Shown here in pieces: positions 1-12,385 of a stretch of DNA of 64,000 nucleotides. Under the pieces are notes generated by a model. It saw only the letters and a program-made list of their open reading frames with translations, ran no database searches and was not told the origin of the DNA. A program made the position numbers and the translations under genes. This DNA comes from Prionace glauca. Lineage: Eukaryota > Chordata > Chondrichthyes > Carcharhiniformes > Carcharhinidae. Position 1 is the stretch's first letter, and each line of letters opens with the position of its first letter. The stretch covers positions 31,471,942 to 31,535,941 of the forward strand of contig CM075760.1 in assembly GCA_037974335.1 (NCBI GenBank), in the 5' to 3' direction.

Positions 1-184
1 TCAGAAATGATGATTTGTAGCAATTATCACGGCATGTCATCATACAATAATAAATGGAATGGCGTGTCATGTAATATAAACAAATATAAGGTCTATTGCA
101 ATGATGATTCAAATGAGTCGCATGCAGTAAATGAAGACACAAGGCCCAGTGTCTTGCTGTACATGTCTACAACAAATGTGTGTG

Positions 185-226
185 CGAGAGAGAGAGAGAG
201 TGAGAGAGAGAGGCAGGGGCAGAGGC

Positions 227-275
<49 letters not shown>

Positions 276-288
276 CAGGGGCAGAGGC

Positions 289-337
<49 letters not shown>

Positions 338-386
338 CAGGGGCAGAGGCGGGGGGAGAGAGAAAGACAGAGAGAGAGAGAGAGCC
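185..386. repeat. (GA)n microsatellite with a G-rich module
   Basis: A purine-only tract of GAGA runs is interrupted three times, about 62 bases apart, by the same G-rich module (ggcaggggcagaggcgg). The regular spacing shows unit duplication as well as slippage. It produces long fake reading frames of Arg/Glu or Ser/Leu on both strands. The flanks (1-180 and 390-700) show no gene. Confidence 0.9.
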
Positions 387-1179
387 GTAAACCATTCCAC
401 TTATGATGAATGATCCACTGAGTGTTTCTAGCATTTTCTGTTCGGATCTCAGGCACCCACAGCATCTTGCTTTAGACCAACGAGATATTTGAACAGGTGA
501 CTGAAAGGATGGCCAATACAGGGACAGTTTTATGGATTGACTTAGACGAGGAATGTGAAATAAGGAGACTTAGGGAGGGAATTACAAAGCTTAGGCATAG
601 GCAGATGAAGACATCCGAAAGTGAAAAATAATTTCGAAGGTAACAATACAAATTACAGAATATACATATATATATATTCAAACATAACCTAACTGTCAAC
701 ACTCGGTCTGCGGCGATTTCGTTTTATTTATCGCTGAAACAGATGAGTAATTAATGAGTGGATAGATATTTAGCCTGTGGGAGGCCATCTGGCGATATTG
801 CGAGTACAGAATTCTGTCTCACACTGTCAGTGAATCTGTTGAGCGCTATAAATAAGACTGGTCAATCATTATCTCTAAAGTCTGTGTCAAATTGACACAG
901 TGCAGTGCAATATTCAACTAATAAAATGTATCACAACAGTGGTTGTTTGAAGATATTGTAATGAGCACTGTACGATTATTCAGATATTGACCTGTCCCCG
1001 AATACCAGTGAAACACTGAGAAATTGTTCAAACTGAATATTACTCACACAATAACAGAGCAATTAGGTATTTCTCGCAGCTACTTATCGAAATTAGTAAA
1101 AATTAAACTTACTGTTCCAATCAAGAATGATTAGTGTCAGACAGGCACAGCCATATTATATCGGAATTGATAATATCTC

Positions 1180-2105
1180 GGCAGGCAACATATTCATGGT
1201 CGTATGTTAGATTAACAGAGACAGATATTGGTGTCATTCAAAGAGACAAATCCCGTGTAATATAAAAAAGAGATGAGATCTGATGAAATATGAACAGATC
1301 CGTGGTCTACTGTCGTATTACTTGAGAGGATCTAATGCAGCACAAATAGAGAAATGGCCGAGGGTGGCATAACGAGAAAAATAACCGAATGTAGTGGAAA
1401 AAGAGACAAGAACTACTGTCATATAATTAAAGACTGGCTCTGGTACAACGCAAATAGAATAAATAAAGCGGCATTTTATGCAATGTAAACAAATATGAGA
1501 TCTGTTGCAATAATCATTCAAGTGAGTCAAACTCAGTACATAAAGAGACATATCCTAGTGCATTGTAATCAATCTTCTGTATACTGCCCTCTTGCCAGTG
1601 AGTAACAGTCTCTTTCTAATGAGTAAAACATTCCTATTCATCACGTTGAGCGTCTGTACTAAATCTCCCATAAACTGCTCAGTTCTAAGGGAACCAAACC
1701 AAGTGTTCACCTGTTCTGATAGTGCAGCTTGTACACGATTAACGTCAAGCCCGATATGACCTTCTCTACCTCACCTGTTCCCCCTTGTCATTTCATGAAT
1801 TGATGGAACTTTGACATGGATTCCCATGAATCACTGTCATTCTGTCAGAATAAGACTCAAGGCCAGGAGAAGACTTGCTTCTGACAGTTAAATGCCAGAC
1901 AACATATACATGGTCATGTGTTGAATTAGCAGAGATGTATGTAAATATACAAATCCTGTGTAACATAAACAGAGATGGGATCAGATGTAATAGGATCAGA
2001 TCGATGATCTACTCTCATACTAATTGAGAGGAACTAATGTCTCATAAATAGAGAGATGGCTCAGTGTACATAACCGGAGAAATAACCTAATGTAGCATAA
2101 ATTAA
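1180..2105. repeat. Direct repeat pair in AT-rich DNA
   Basis: About 210 bases at 1,185-1,400 recur at 1,892-2,100 in diverged form. Shared phrases include 'catggtcgtatgtt / catggtcatgtgtt' and 'ataaccgaatgta / ataacctaatgta'. A related shorter piece (about 60-130) recurs at 1,480-1,555. The recurring core 'taatataaacaga' also appears at 22,600-22,740 and, reversed, at 21,960-22,215, so this is an old minisatellite family. No gene was seen between 400 and 2,340. Confidence 0.6.
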
Positions 2106-2339
2106 TTTGTAATGTATTCGTGCTATAAATGTATAGTGTAATATTGGACATCGATCTCAGACTTTAGGCACACTGAGGTAAATGTCATCATGCCAAAACA
2201 CATCTGTGATCAGTTAAGAAAGGAAACAACATAATTTCTGAGTCAAATGGTAATGTATTAAATTCCCACAAGATACCTCGCGATCCAACCTGTGACCCAG
2301 TACTGAATGTTCAATTATTCCATTAATAAATGTGATGAT

Positions 2340-2560
2340 ATTTCAGTCTCGGGGGTAGTATAGTAATATCATTATTAAGCTAGTATTCCAGAAGCTTGGG
2401 ACAGGAGTTCCAGTTCCACCCTGGTAGCTGGGGAATTTCAGCTCAGTTTATTGATAAAGACATCGTGTGTATTTAAAGGTTTGAAGTTTATTTCTTCGTC
2501 ACATATAGGTTTACATTCACACTGTAATGAAGTTACTGTGAAAATCATATATGGTCAAAG
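2340..2560 (+). mobile_element. SINE-like fragments
   Basis: The stretch 2,345-2,470 resembles a worn tRNA-derived head with a box-B-like 'gttccagttcc'. Bases 2,480-2,550 match the conserved tail 'ctgtaatgaagttactgtga', which recurs in the SINE at 3,548-3,800. Both pieces are diverged fragments. Confidence 0.5.
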
Positions 2561-2589
2561 CTCATCTTTTTCTCGGATGTTTTTAACTT

Positions 2590-3545
2590 CTTAGTTAAAA
2601 GATAAATAAAGTTACCAGAAGAAGAAACAAGCTTGAGGTTTCAGAGATTTTTAAAATTCAACAAAAAAAAGTCCAAATAATCGAGGAGGAAATAGAGAAT
2701 GGGAGTAAAATTGCAGGGAACATAAAAATTAATTATAACCGTTTATATCAATATCTGAAGAGAGAAGGATTGGTTAAGTTAAATGTAAATTCCTTAGAGC
2801 CCGAATCCAGGGAATGTATATTGGGGAATAAAGAAATATTAAATGAATAGAACACTAAGTTTGACACTACCTTCACACAAGTATCATCCCAGAAATGTTC
2901 GGGAACCAAGGGGATAGTTGTAAGACGGTATTGAGGGAAACCAGTATTAGTAAAATCATTCTGGGGAAAATAATAGGGTGAAATTCTGGTTGGTCACTCG
3001 GGCCTGGTAATCCCAGAATATGGAAGGAAATGGGCCAGGAAATGTTGGATATTGCTGCCCATCTACTAAAATTCTATACAGGCCGAAACAGTTCCTACAG
3101 GTAATGTAACCCCGATATATGCAGAGAAAGAGATAATAAAACTGATAAATTACAGACTGATTTCAGCATCAGTGAGAGATTGTTATCAAATCCATGATAG
3201 GAAAATATTTGGAAAGCATGGACGGAGTTTGATGAAACCAGTATGGGCTTAAGAAAGACATGTTTATCTTAACAAAACTACTTGTAAATAGTAGGTGGGG
3301 GAGGGAGGGGGGGGGGTTCTTTCGGGGAGGGAGGGGGAGGGGTGCAACCAGTTTACGTGGTGTATTTGCACTTTCAGAAGGCTCTTCATAAAATATTGGT
3401 AGGCCCAATGAAAGCACGTGAGATGGGGAGTGATATGTTGGCCTCGGTATAGAATTCATTGACAGATAAGAAACAGAGAGTGGAAATAAATGGGTCTTCT
3501 TCCGAGTGACGGTCAGCTAACAGTGGGGTACCGCAGGGCCCCAAA
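2590..3545 (+). mobile_element. Degraded CR1-like LINE fragment
   Basis: Weak but ordered traces of a non-LTR reverse transcriptase can be read. They include a region like KIAGNIKINYNRLYQY near the start, a worn NYR-like motif near 3,150, and 'GVPQG'-like coding DNA at 3,518-3,540 (agtggggtaccgcagggcc). Frames are broken throughout. A run of G's with potential to form quadruplexes lies inside at 3,293-3,350. Confidence 0.55.
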
Positions 3546-3547
3546 TG

Positions 3548-3800
3548 TTAAATGTGTTCATTCGTCACAAATAAATTTATGTTAACACTGCAATGAAGTT
3601 ACTGTGAAAATTCCCGAGTCGCCACATTCCAGCATCTGTTCGGGTTACACTGAGGGAGAATTTAGCACGGCCCAATGCACCCTAACCAGGGCGTCATTTG
3701 GACTATGGGAGGAAAGCGGAGCACCCGGAAGAAACCCATTTAGACACGGGGAGAACGTGCAGACTCCGTACAGACAGTGACCCAAGCCAGGAATCTCTCT
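3548..3800 (-). mobile_element. tRNA-derived SINE (V-SINE type), reverse
   Basis: Read on the - strand it has the V-SINE core: a stretch equivalent to 'cactgtctgt..gagt..gcacgttctccccgtgtc', then a 3' tail with 'cagtaacttcattgcagtgt'. The core is the same as at 17,382-17,680, 34,468-34,800 and 53,770-53,955. It is a nearly complete but diverged copy. Confidence 0.75.
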
Positions 3801-3814
3801 TCCTTGAAGAAGGT

Positions 3815-4010
3815 CATTGTCTGACACTGTGTGGCGTGAATGTTACTCTCCACTCCTCAACCAAAGCCTGAATGTGTTCGAAGTCTTGCTGCATATGGAC
3901 ACGGACTGCTCCAGTTTCTGGGGAGTCGCTAATGTGCTGAACAGTGTGCAATCATTAGTGAACATCCCACTTCTGACCTTCTAATGAAGGGTGAAGATTA
4001 GGCCACACTA
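3815..4010 (-). mobile_element. Rex/L2-like LINE fragment, reverse
   Basis: The - strand encodes a worn reverse transcriptase segment around an FADD-type active site followed by a 'DWQ..' helix. In DNA, the opposite strand shows 'tcttgctgcatatggacac' and 'caatcattagtgaacatccc', the reverse of 'MFADD..'. It is the same LINE family as 12,500-13,220 and 33,000-33,470. Confidence 0.65.
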
Positions 4011-4309
4011 TCCTGAGGAGTTCCTGCAGCAATACCCTGGGACTGAGCTGATTGGCTTTCAACAACCCCAACCACCTTACTCTGTACTCGGTGTGACTGA
4101 AGCCAGTGGAATGTTTACCCCCGGATCCCCATTGACTGCAGATTGGCTCAGGGTTCTTGATGCCATCATCGGTCAAGTGTTGTGTTGATGTGGAGGGTGG
4201 GCACTCTCACCTCATTAAAACAGCTATTTCCGCTATATTTGGACTAAGTTTAAATGATTTCTGGAACCGAATGCTCCTAATGGAACCCAGACTGAGCTTC
4301 ATTGAGTAG

Positions 4310-4362
4310 ATTATTATTATTATTATTATTATTATTATTGTTATTATTATTATTATTACTGA
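4310..4362. repeat. (TTA)n microsatellite
   Basis: About seventeen ATT units with one interrupting G, lying inside an old LINE fragment. It encodes a spurious poly-Asn in reverse. Confidence 0.95.
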
Positions 4363-4364
4363 TC

Positions 4365-4950
4365 GGTTGATCCTCGATACTTTCTATTATTTTGATCGAG
4401 TGAGATCGCATTGGGCGATAATTGGCCGGGATGTATTTGCCCTTCCTTTTGCGATAGAGCATGCCTGCTAATTTTCCACACTGTTGGGTATGTGATAGTC
4501 ATGTAGCTATACTTTAATAGATTGGCCGGGGCGCAGCTCACTCCAGAGCACAAATCATCATTATTACTGCTGAAATATTGTCAGGACCAATAATCCTTGC
4601 AGTGTCCAACCTCTTCAGCACAGGGTTAGGCCACAGATCAATCATGATCATATTGCATGGTGGAGTGGGCTCCCGGGCTCGAATGGCCTACTCCTGTTCC
4701 AATCTTATCCTGTGAAAGGCATTGAGCTGCTTGGAAACTGGCATCTGTGATGCTGGGGACCTCAGGAGGAGGCCGAGATGGAAAATCCTCTCGGCACTTC
4801 TGGCGGAAGATTGTAGCAATTGTTTCAGTTTTGATCTTCTCCATTTGCTGAGCTCTCACATCGCTAAGAATTGAGGTTTTATTTGAGGCTCCTGCTGCGG
4901 TTAATTTCTTTAATGTCCACCACCATTCAGAACTGTACGTGGCAGAAGTG
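4365..4950 (-). mobile_element. Non-LTR retrotransposon fragment (Rex/L2-like), reverse
   Basis: On the - strand a reverse transcriptase finger segment is readable: a region near 4,430-4,550 reads like 'APANLLKYSYMTITYPTVWK', the usual 'LA.LF..S...G.YP..WK' of this family, and 'YRP' follows. A short CR1-type 3' tail (4,622-4,700, + strand) has been inserted in it. Frames are broken. Confidence 0.6.
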
Positions 4951-5329
4951 CAAAGTTAGATCCTACCTGGAAAAATTCGGATCAAGGTGATTGTGTGATG
5001 TATACATTGACATGTACTGGTGCAATACCAGTTTAAACAGCGTGCTATATGTTATAATATATTATAATCATGGACGGGGTCCATTCTAACATATATACAT
5101 ATGGAGGCCAATTCAAAATGAACAGATGCAGGGTCCAGTGTATTGCGGCAGTCCATGATTCATGTAATGTAACCCATCAAGATCTATTTCCATCTGCTGG
5201 CAATACGTTGTAATTACAGTTAGTGTGAAAATATCATTGTCAGGTATGATCTATGGTATCAATGTAACAAGAATTCACATCCATTAATGTAATATTACTT
5301 CCTCTTCTGCAAGGTGCCAAAATTTATGG

Positions 5330-6170
5330 TGCAATGAATTGTACCTGTCCGTTGCTGAATTATGCAGATGAAGTGGTGTACGGCAGGAATCTGTCTGGGG
5401 CCTCAATTATTTACAATATTCATTAAGGGCTTAGATAATGGGACAAAGAGTCAAATATCCAAATGATCGATCAAGATATAATTTGTAGAAGGGACAACGC
5501 TAAATTTAATGGATGCCAAATAGGATTTGGGGTTCGGCACATAGTTTCTTAAAATGTCACGATCTGCTGCAGAAAATAATCATTAAGACCAATGGAATGC
5601 CTCCCTCCATATCCAAAGGACTGGGGAATACGGAGGCAGATGTTGTGTCCAATTGTGCACAATCCTTGTTCCACCCCAATTAGAGCACTGTGAGCAAGTA
5701 TGGGCAACATATTTTTGGAAAAATGTTGACTCTGGACGGAGTTCAACGCAAGTTGCACGGAGAGATCAGACGAATTTAGACATTTTTCTCTGGAATTCAG
5801 AAGGTTGAGGGCTGTTCTGATAGAAACCTATGAATTATCTACAGGGAAGGATTGTTTCCATTAGTTGAAGGTTCGAGGTTAAAAGGCCATAGTTGAAAAA
5901 AATAGGGAAAGGCCTTTCAGGAGAGTTGATAGAAAACATTAGTACATGTCGAGAGAGGTGAATGATTGGAACTCTCTTCGGCAATTGCCGGTGGGAGCTG
6001 GTACAATTGTTCGATATAAGTCTGAGGTCTTCTTTAATTGAACAGGTGTATCAAGAGATATGGACTTAGCGAAGCCAAAATGGATTCGGCCACAGATCAG
6101 CCATGATCTTATTAAATGGTGGGGCCAGTTCGAGGAGCTGAGTGGCCTACTCCTGTAGCTATGTTTCGAT
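5330..6170 (+). mobile_element. Degraded CR1-like LINE, 3' part
   Basis: Old copy. 'ggaatctgtctggggcctcaatt' corresponds to the QGS.LGP region, and the end has the CR1-type tail 'cacagatcagccatgatctt' and 'ggcctactcctgtagc'. No intact frame remains. Between it and the next LINE (6,170-6,590) nothing recognisable was seen. Confidence 0.6.
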
Positions 6171-6594
6171 GTTGCCAGGGCAACATCAGATGAAAATGGC
6201 TCAATCCATGGGAATGTATTTTTGTTGATTTTGATTAAAAGGAGGGATGTTGTCCAGGGAGCTGTTGGAGACCACGGGACCTTTAATGTCCAGCTCGGCA
6301 AACATGGCGCTGGGGAAAATGTTCGTCATTCCATTTGAAATTTAGTTGGGTCTCTGAAGACTCCCAGGAAGCCAAGATGTAGTTTTAAGTTGAAAGAAAA
6401 TGTGTGTGTGTGAAAGGGAAACAATTTGTGGGGAAGAATGGGAACGACAGAATATATGGGTGTGCGTCTTTGTGTGTTGTCTGATAAATGCCATATAGTT
6501 TACAAATCAACAACACAATTAAAACCGGCATCCTTCCATTTCTAATAGAAAAGTTAGAATCACAGTAAACACATGTCCACGGTCGGCAAGTGGG

Positions 6595-7725
6595 AGGCTT
6601 TCAAGGGAAAACTGAAAAGGTTGCAGGAAAGTTGGTTGGTTGTCAAATAGGAGGCAGAGAGTGGGAGTCAATGGATGGTATTCGGATTGGCGGATGGTGA
6701 CTAGTGGAGTGCCTCAGGGGTCGGTGCTGGGGCCTCAGCTATTTACCATTTATATAGATGATCTGGAGGAGGGAACCGAGTGTATGGTGTCGAAATTTGC
6801 TGATGACACCAAGATTGCAGGAAAGGCAAATTGCGCGGAGAGTGTGGAGAGTCTGCAGAAGGATCTAGATAGGCTGGGCGAATGGGCCAGGAAATGGCAA
6901 ATGGAATTTAATGTTGGCAAGTGCGAGGTGGTCCACTTTGGTAGGAGGAATGGTAGGAAGGATTATCACTTACGTGGTGAAAAACTGCAGCAGGCGACGG
7001 TGCAGAGGGACCTCGGGGTCCTTGTGCATGAGTCGCAAAAACCCAGCTTGCAGGTGTAGCAGGTGATCAGGATGGCGAATGGGATGCTGGCCTTCATAGC
7101 GAGGGGGATTGAATATAAAAGTAGGGAGGTCTTGCTGCGGCTGTATAGAACATTGATGAGGTATTGTGTGCAGTTTTGGGCGCCGTACTTACGCAACGAT
7201 ATTTTGGCCTTGGAGGGAGTGCAGAAGAAGTTTACTAGGCTCATGCCGGAGTGGAGGGGGTTGAGCTATGAGGAGAGCATGAATAAACTAGGCTTGTACT
7301 CGTTAGAGTTTAGAAGAATGAGGGGAGATCTCATTGAGACTTATAAGATGATGAATGGGATGGATAGGATAGAGGTGGAGAGACTCTTCCTGCTCAGAAA
7401 GGATAATAGGACCAGGGGGCACAGCCTCAAGATAAAGGGGGGGTGGATTAGACCGTAGTTGAGGAGGCACTTCTTCACTCAGAGGGTGCTGAATCTCTGG
7501 AATTCTCTGCCCGTTGTAGTGGTGGAGGATGCCTCGCTAAATATTTTTAAGACGCGAGTTGATGGGTTTTTGATAAGAGAGGGGATTAAGGGTTATGGGG
7601 AGAGGGCGGGAATGTGGAACTGAGCCACGACAGATCAGCCATGATCTTATTGAATGGCGGGGCAGGCTCGCAGGGCTAGATGGCCTACTCCTTCTCCTAT
7701 TCCTTGTGTTCATATGTTCTTAAAG
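6595..7725 (+). mobile_element. CR1-like LINE, family A, 5'-truncated
   Basis: Carries the 3' half of a CR1-clade ORF2: a [10 protein letters not shown] motif (about 6,700), the catalytic FADDTK (about 6,800), DLGVLVHES, LEY-like thumb residues and the C-terminal WNSLP-type motif. It ends with the tail 'gatggcctactcc..' and 'ttgtgttcatatgttctt'. The reading frame is interrupted by two in-frame stop codons (near 7,057 and 7,456), so it is inactive. The endonuclease and first half of the polymerase are missing, as is usual for 5'-truncated copies. Other family A pieces are at 15,186, 37,275, 56,385 and, reversed, 21,052 and 32,575. Confidence 0.85.
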
Positions 7726-7726
7726 A

Positions 7727-9446
7727 CATGTGCCGATAAAGAGGAAGGATGGAAATGGTAGGATTGGAGAGCTGTGGATTACAGGGGATATTGAGGTCTT
7801 GGTCAGGAAGAAGAGAGAGGCGTATGTGAGGTCTAAGCAACTGGGAACGGAGAGAGCACTGGAGGAATACAGAGAGTATGAGAGAGCTCGAACGGGGAGT
7901 TAGAAGGGCGAAAGGGGGGCATGAAATGACTTTGGCGGATAGGATTAAGGAAAATCCAAAGGCATTTTACTCTTACATTAGGAACAAAAGGGTGGTTAGA
8001 GGGAAAATCGGTCCTCTTCGGGACAGAGGAGGGGAACTGTGCATAGAGTCTGAGGGAATGGGGGAGATCCTAAATGAATACTTTGCGTCGGTATTCACGA
8101 AGGAGAGGGGCTTGGTGTCTTGTACTGTCTTGGAGGGAGCTGTAGACCAGTTGAAAGAAATATCCAATCCAAGGGAGGAAGTGCTAAGATTTTTAGGCAG
8201 CATAAGAACTGATGAAGCTCCGGGGCCTGATGGCATTTATCCCAGGCTGCTTAGGGAGGTGAGAGATGAAATTGTTGGGCCGCTGACGCAAATCTTTGTC
8301 TCTTCTTTGGACGCAGGTGAGGTCCCAGAGGGCTGGAGGGTAGATAATGTGGTACTGCTGTTTAAAAAGGGCAGTAGGGATAACCCTGGTAATTATAGGC
8401 CAGTGATTTTGACGTCGGTGGTAGGAAAGTTGTTGGAAAAAATTCTAAGGGGTAGGATGTATAAGCATTTGGAGCATTGCGATGTGATGAGGGATAAGCA
8501 GCATGGCTTTGTTAAGGGGAGGTCTTGCCTTACGAATCTCGTGGAATTTTTTGAGGAGGTGACAAAAACCGTTGATGAAGGACGAACCGTTGATGTCGCC
8601 TATATGGATTTCAGTAAGGCGTTTGACAAAGTCGCTCATGGTGGGTTGGTTGAACAGGTTAAGGCTCATGGGATACAGGCACAAGTATCTAGATGGATTG
8701 AAAACTGGCTAGTTAACAGGAGACAGAGAGTAGCAGTGGAAGAGTCCTTTTCTCGCTGGAGGCCTGTCAAGGGTGGTATGCTGCAGGGCTCAGTACTGGG
8801 ACCTCTTCTATTCTTAATATATATAAAAAATTTGGAAGAGGGCATACGTGGTGTGATCAGCAAGTTTGCAGATGACACAAAGATGGCTGGATTGGCGGCC
8901 AGTGAGGAGCAGTGTCTGGCAACACAGCAGGATATAGATAGGCTGGTATATTGGGCAGATAAATGGCAGGTGGAATTTAATCGTGATAAATGCGAGGTGA
9001 TGCATTTTGGAAGGAATAATGTCGAGGGGAGTTGTATGATAAAGGGTAGACCTATTAAGAGTATAGAAATGCAGAAGAAGCTGGGAGTGCAAGTTCACAA
9101 GTCTTTGAAGGTGGCAACACAGGTGGAGAAGGTTGCAAAGAAAGTTTATGATATGCTAGCCTTTATAGGAAGGGATATAGAGTACAAGAGCTGGCGTCTA
9201 ATGCTACAGTTGTACAGAACGTTGGTTGGACCGCATTTGGAGTACTGCGTCCAGTTCTGGTCACATTACTACCGGAAGGACGTGGAGACCCTGGAGAGAA
9301 TGCAGAGGAGGTTTACCAGGATGCTGCCTGGTATGGAAGGACTGGGTTATGAGGAAAGATTGAGTCAACTGGTGCTGTTTTCCTTAGAAAGACAGAGATT
9401 GAGCGTGGATTTAATAGAGGTGCATAAAATAATGAAGGGTATAATT
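7727..9446 (+). mobile_element. CR1-like LINE, family B, outer copy (left part)
   Basis: Begins right after the tail of the previous LINE and keeps one open frame from 7,878. In order it shows [61 protein letters not shown] and the C-terminal GLGYEERL block. At 9,446 it stops abruptly in 'atgaagggtata' and the sequence of another copy begins. Its continuation reappears at 11,097, so it was split by an insertion. There is no endonuclease domain, so it is 5'-truncated. Confidence 0.85.
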
Positions 9447-11096
9447 GAAGAGGTGACAAAAACGGTTGACGAAGGACAAGCCGTTGATGTTGTCTATATG
9501 GATTTCAGTAAGGCGTTTGACAAGGTCCCTCACGGTAGGCTGATAGAAAAGGTGAAGGCTCATGGGATACAAGGCCAGGTATGTAGATGGGTGGAGAACT
9601 GGCTTGGGAGGAGGAGGCAGCGGTAGTAGTGGAAGGCTCCTTTTCCAATTGGAGGTCTGTCACCAGTGGGGTGCCGCAGGGCTCGGTACTTGGACCTCTA
9701 CTATTTGTAGTATAAATTAATGACTTGGAAGAGGGGGTAGGAGATGTGATCAGCAAATTTGCTGATGACACTAAGATGGTTGGATTGGCGGGTACTGAGG
9801 AGCAGTGCCTGGCAATACAACAGGACATAGACAGGCTGGTAGTTGGGCAGATAGATGGCAAATGGAATTTAATCCGGAGAAATGCGAGGTGATGCACTTT
9901 GGCCGGAATAATGTGGAGAGGAGTTATACAATAAAAGGTAGAACTATCCGGAGTATAGATACGCAGAGAGACCTGGGGGTGCAGGTACACAAGTCCCTGA
10001 AGGTGTCGGTGCAGGTGCAGAATGTGATGAGGAAAGAGTATGGCATGTTGGCCTTCATAGGAAGGGGTATAGAATATAAGAGTAGGAGTCTGATGTTGCA
10101 GTTGGAGAGAACGTTGGTTAGGCCTCACCTGGAGTACTGCGTCCAGTTCTGGTCGCCGTACTACCGGAAGGATGTAGAGATCCTGGTGAGAGTGCAGAGG
10201 AGATTTACCAGGATGTTGCCTGGTATGGAAGGGCTGTCTTACGAGGAGAGATTGAACGCACTTGGGCTGTTTGCCCTTGAGAGACGTCGGCTGAGGGGGG
10301 ATCTAATAGAGGTTTATAAGATTATGAAGGGGATAGATAGAGTAAATGGTGGTAAGCTTTTTCCGCTATTAGAAATGGATAGAACGAGGGTTCACGGGCT
10401 TAGGGTGAGGGGGGCTAGATATAAGACTAATATTAGAGGGCAGTTTTTCACACAAAGGGTAGTGGGGATGTGGAATGCACTGCCGAGTAAGGTGGTGGAA
10501 GCAGGCACACTAGGATTGTTCAAGAGTCACTTGGACAGCCACATGAGCGGTCTACATATAGGGGAATATAGCAGGCCTTACTAAACATTGTAGGCTTGGG
10601 GTTCAGTTTTAGCCTCAGGGATATAGAGTCTTTTAATAATGAATTTTTTATCCACAGGCATTTAAGTCCAGCATGGGGTATGCGGGCGGCAGGTTGTGGT
10701 GGGCTGCTCTTGGATGTTGCTTCGGGAGTTGCCTACTGCTTCATGTCGTTGGTGTGCGTAAACTGGACCATCTCGAGGGCATCATGGCAGCTCAGAGGCT
10801 ATCTCTGTTGCTGTGCGGACACATGGATTTGGGCCTGTGTCTGTGGGAGTTTGCGCGTTCTCCCCGTGGTTGCGTGGGTTTCCTCCGGGTGCTCCGGTTT
10901 CCTCCCACATCCCAAAAATTTGCTTTTAGGCTGATTGATTGGGTAACAAATTGTCCCTATATTGGACCTCCCTGTCCTCACACATTAGGCATAGACTAAA
11001 GTCATGAATAGGTCACTGACCATGGGACGGCGGCGCGAGCTCGTTGGGCCGAAGGGCCTGTTTCCCGTGCTGTGTTGTTCTTTGTTCTTTTGTTCT
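9447..11096 (+). mobile_element. CR1-like LINE, family B, inner copy inserted in the outer copy
   Basis: A second, 5'-truncated copy of family B starting at EEVTKTVDEG. It runs through DFSKAFDKVPHG, a broken stretch around 9,626-9,800, then an open segment from 9,805 to 10,584 ending WNALPSKVVEAGTLGLF. Its roughly 510-base 3' UTR contains a V-SINE-like core (10,830-10,920) and ends in (TTGTTCTT)-type repeats at about 11,098. The left junction with the outer copy happens to stay in frame, giving a false 582-codon fusion. The short shared 'gtata' at both junctions may be a target duplication. Confidence 0.85.
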
Positions 11097-11900
11097 TTGT
11101 ATAGATAGAGTAAACAGTGGCAGGCTTTTTCCTTGATTGGAGACAAATATCACGAGGGGCCACAGGCTTAAGGTGAGGGGGGAGAAGTATAATTTGGATG
11201 CTAGAGGGAGGTTTGTCACACAGTGGGTCGTGGGGGTATGGAATGCACTGCCAAGTAAGGTGGTGGAGGCAGGCACGCTGGACTTGTTTAAGGTTTACTT
11301 AGATAGACACATGAGCAAAATAAGGATGGAGGGTTATAGGAGACTGTTTTAAATAAGGATCAGAGCCTCAGAACGTTCCTGGAAATCTAATGCTACATGT
11401 GTTGATATTTTACTCTTTTACTCTGCATGTGCGTCGGTCCACCTTGTTGTCTAACGAGGGGCATGCACACTGTGGGTCATGCGTGGGCTGCTCTTGGATG
11501 TTTCGAGAGTGGCCTAGTACTTTGCGTCGTTTATGTCTGCTTCAAAATGGACCAGCGGATGGGCACCACAACAGCTCAGTGACTATCACCGTTAGTTGTC
11601 CAGATACATGGATTGGGGCCAGTGTCTGTGGGAAACTGCACATTCTCCCTGTGGTTGCGTGGGTTTTCTCCGGGTGTCCCGGTTTCCTCCCACACCCCAA
11701 AGAAGTGTTATTAGGCTGACTGGTGTAACAAATTGTCCCTAAATTATTCTCCCCTTAATCTGGTTTCCAATGGGGGTACCATAAGCATAGACATGGGTCA
11801 AGGGTGGAGGAGGAAAAACACATTGTGAAGATGGCGGCGCGGGCTCGTTGGACCGAAGGGCCTGTTTCCCGTGTTGTGTTGTTCTTTGATCTTTGTTCTT
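11097..11900 (+). mobile_element. CR1-like LINE, family B, outer copy (right part)
   Basis: Resumes exactly where the left part broke off: 'atagatagagtaaacagtgg' corresponds to IDRVNSG. The C-terminal WNALPSKVVEAGTLDLF follows, a stop at about 11,350, and a 3' UTR. That UTR again contains the V-SINE-like core at about 11,610-11,705 and the tail 'gaagggcctgtttcccgtg' plus 'ttgttctttg'. A YY1-type motif (aagatggcggc) is in the tail near 11,827. The stretch 11,900-12,385 holds no gene I recognise. Confidence 0.85.
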
Positions 11901-12385
11901 TTCATTTCAGCTTGGTGTCTTTTCTTCATATTTCACATTTGTTGATGACTGAGGAGGCCAATTTTTGAGAGATTGATTCAAACCTAAGTGTTGTCCATGT
12001 AGCTATCAGTTGTGTTGTAAATTGGCCTTTTCTGTGTCATGAATGAGACCGAGAATTTTTTGATGGAGAGCTTAGTTCCCCCAAATGTTGTAGTCTCTGA
12101 CCTGATGTTAGTGTCGAATGTCTCACTGAGATTCATCCATGTATGAGTATGATATGTATATCTCCCAACATAAACAAAACTCTGTGCTTCAGGTTAATCC
12201 CGGTCTTCAAGCAGATGAGTAACAAAATTGTCATCCTATCAAAGGCCTGTCCCGTAATGTAATGATTGAGATACACCTACAGATGTTGCCGTCTCTTCTT
12301 CTTCCTTGTCTTCGGATAGTGTAATGTTTCTGAATCATGAATCTCCTGTGGAACGGAACCTATCTTCTGGCAGAGAAAGAGGTGG

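Noticed and set aside
7-465. Open frames in the GA tract (Arg/Glu and Ser/Leu proteins)
   Set aside because: They exist only because a GA repeat has no stops; all frames are open at once.
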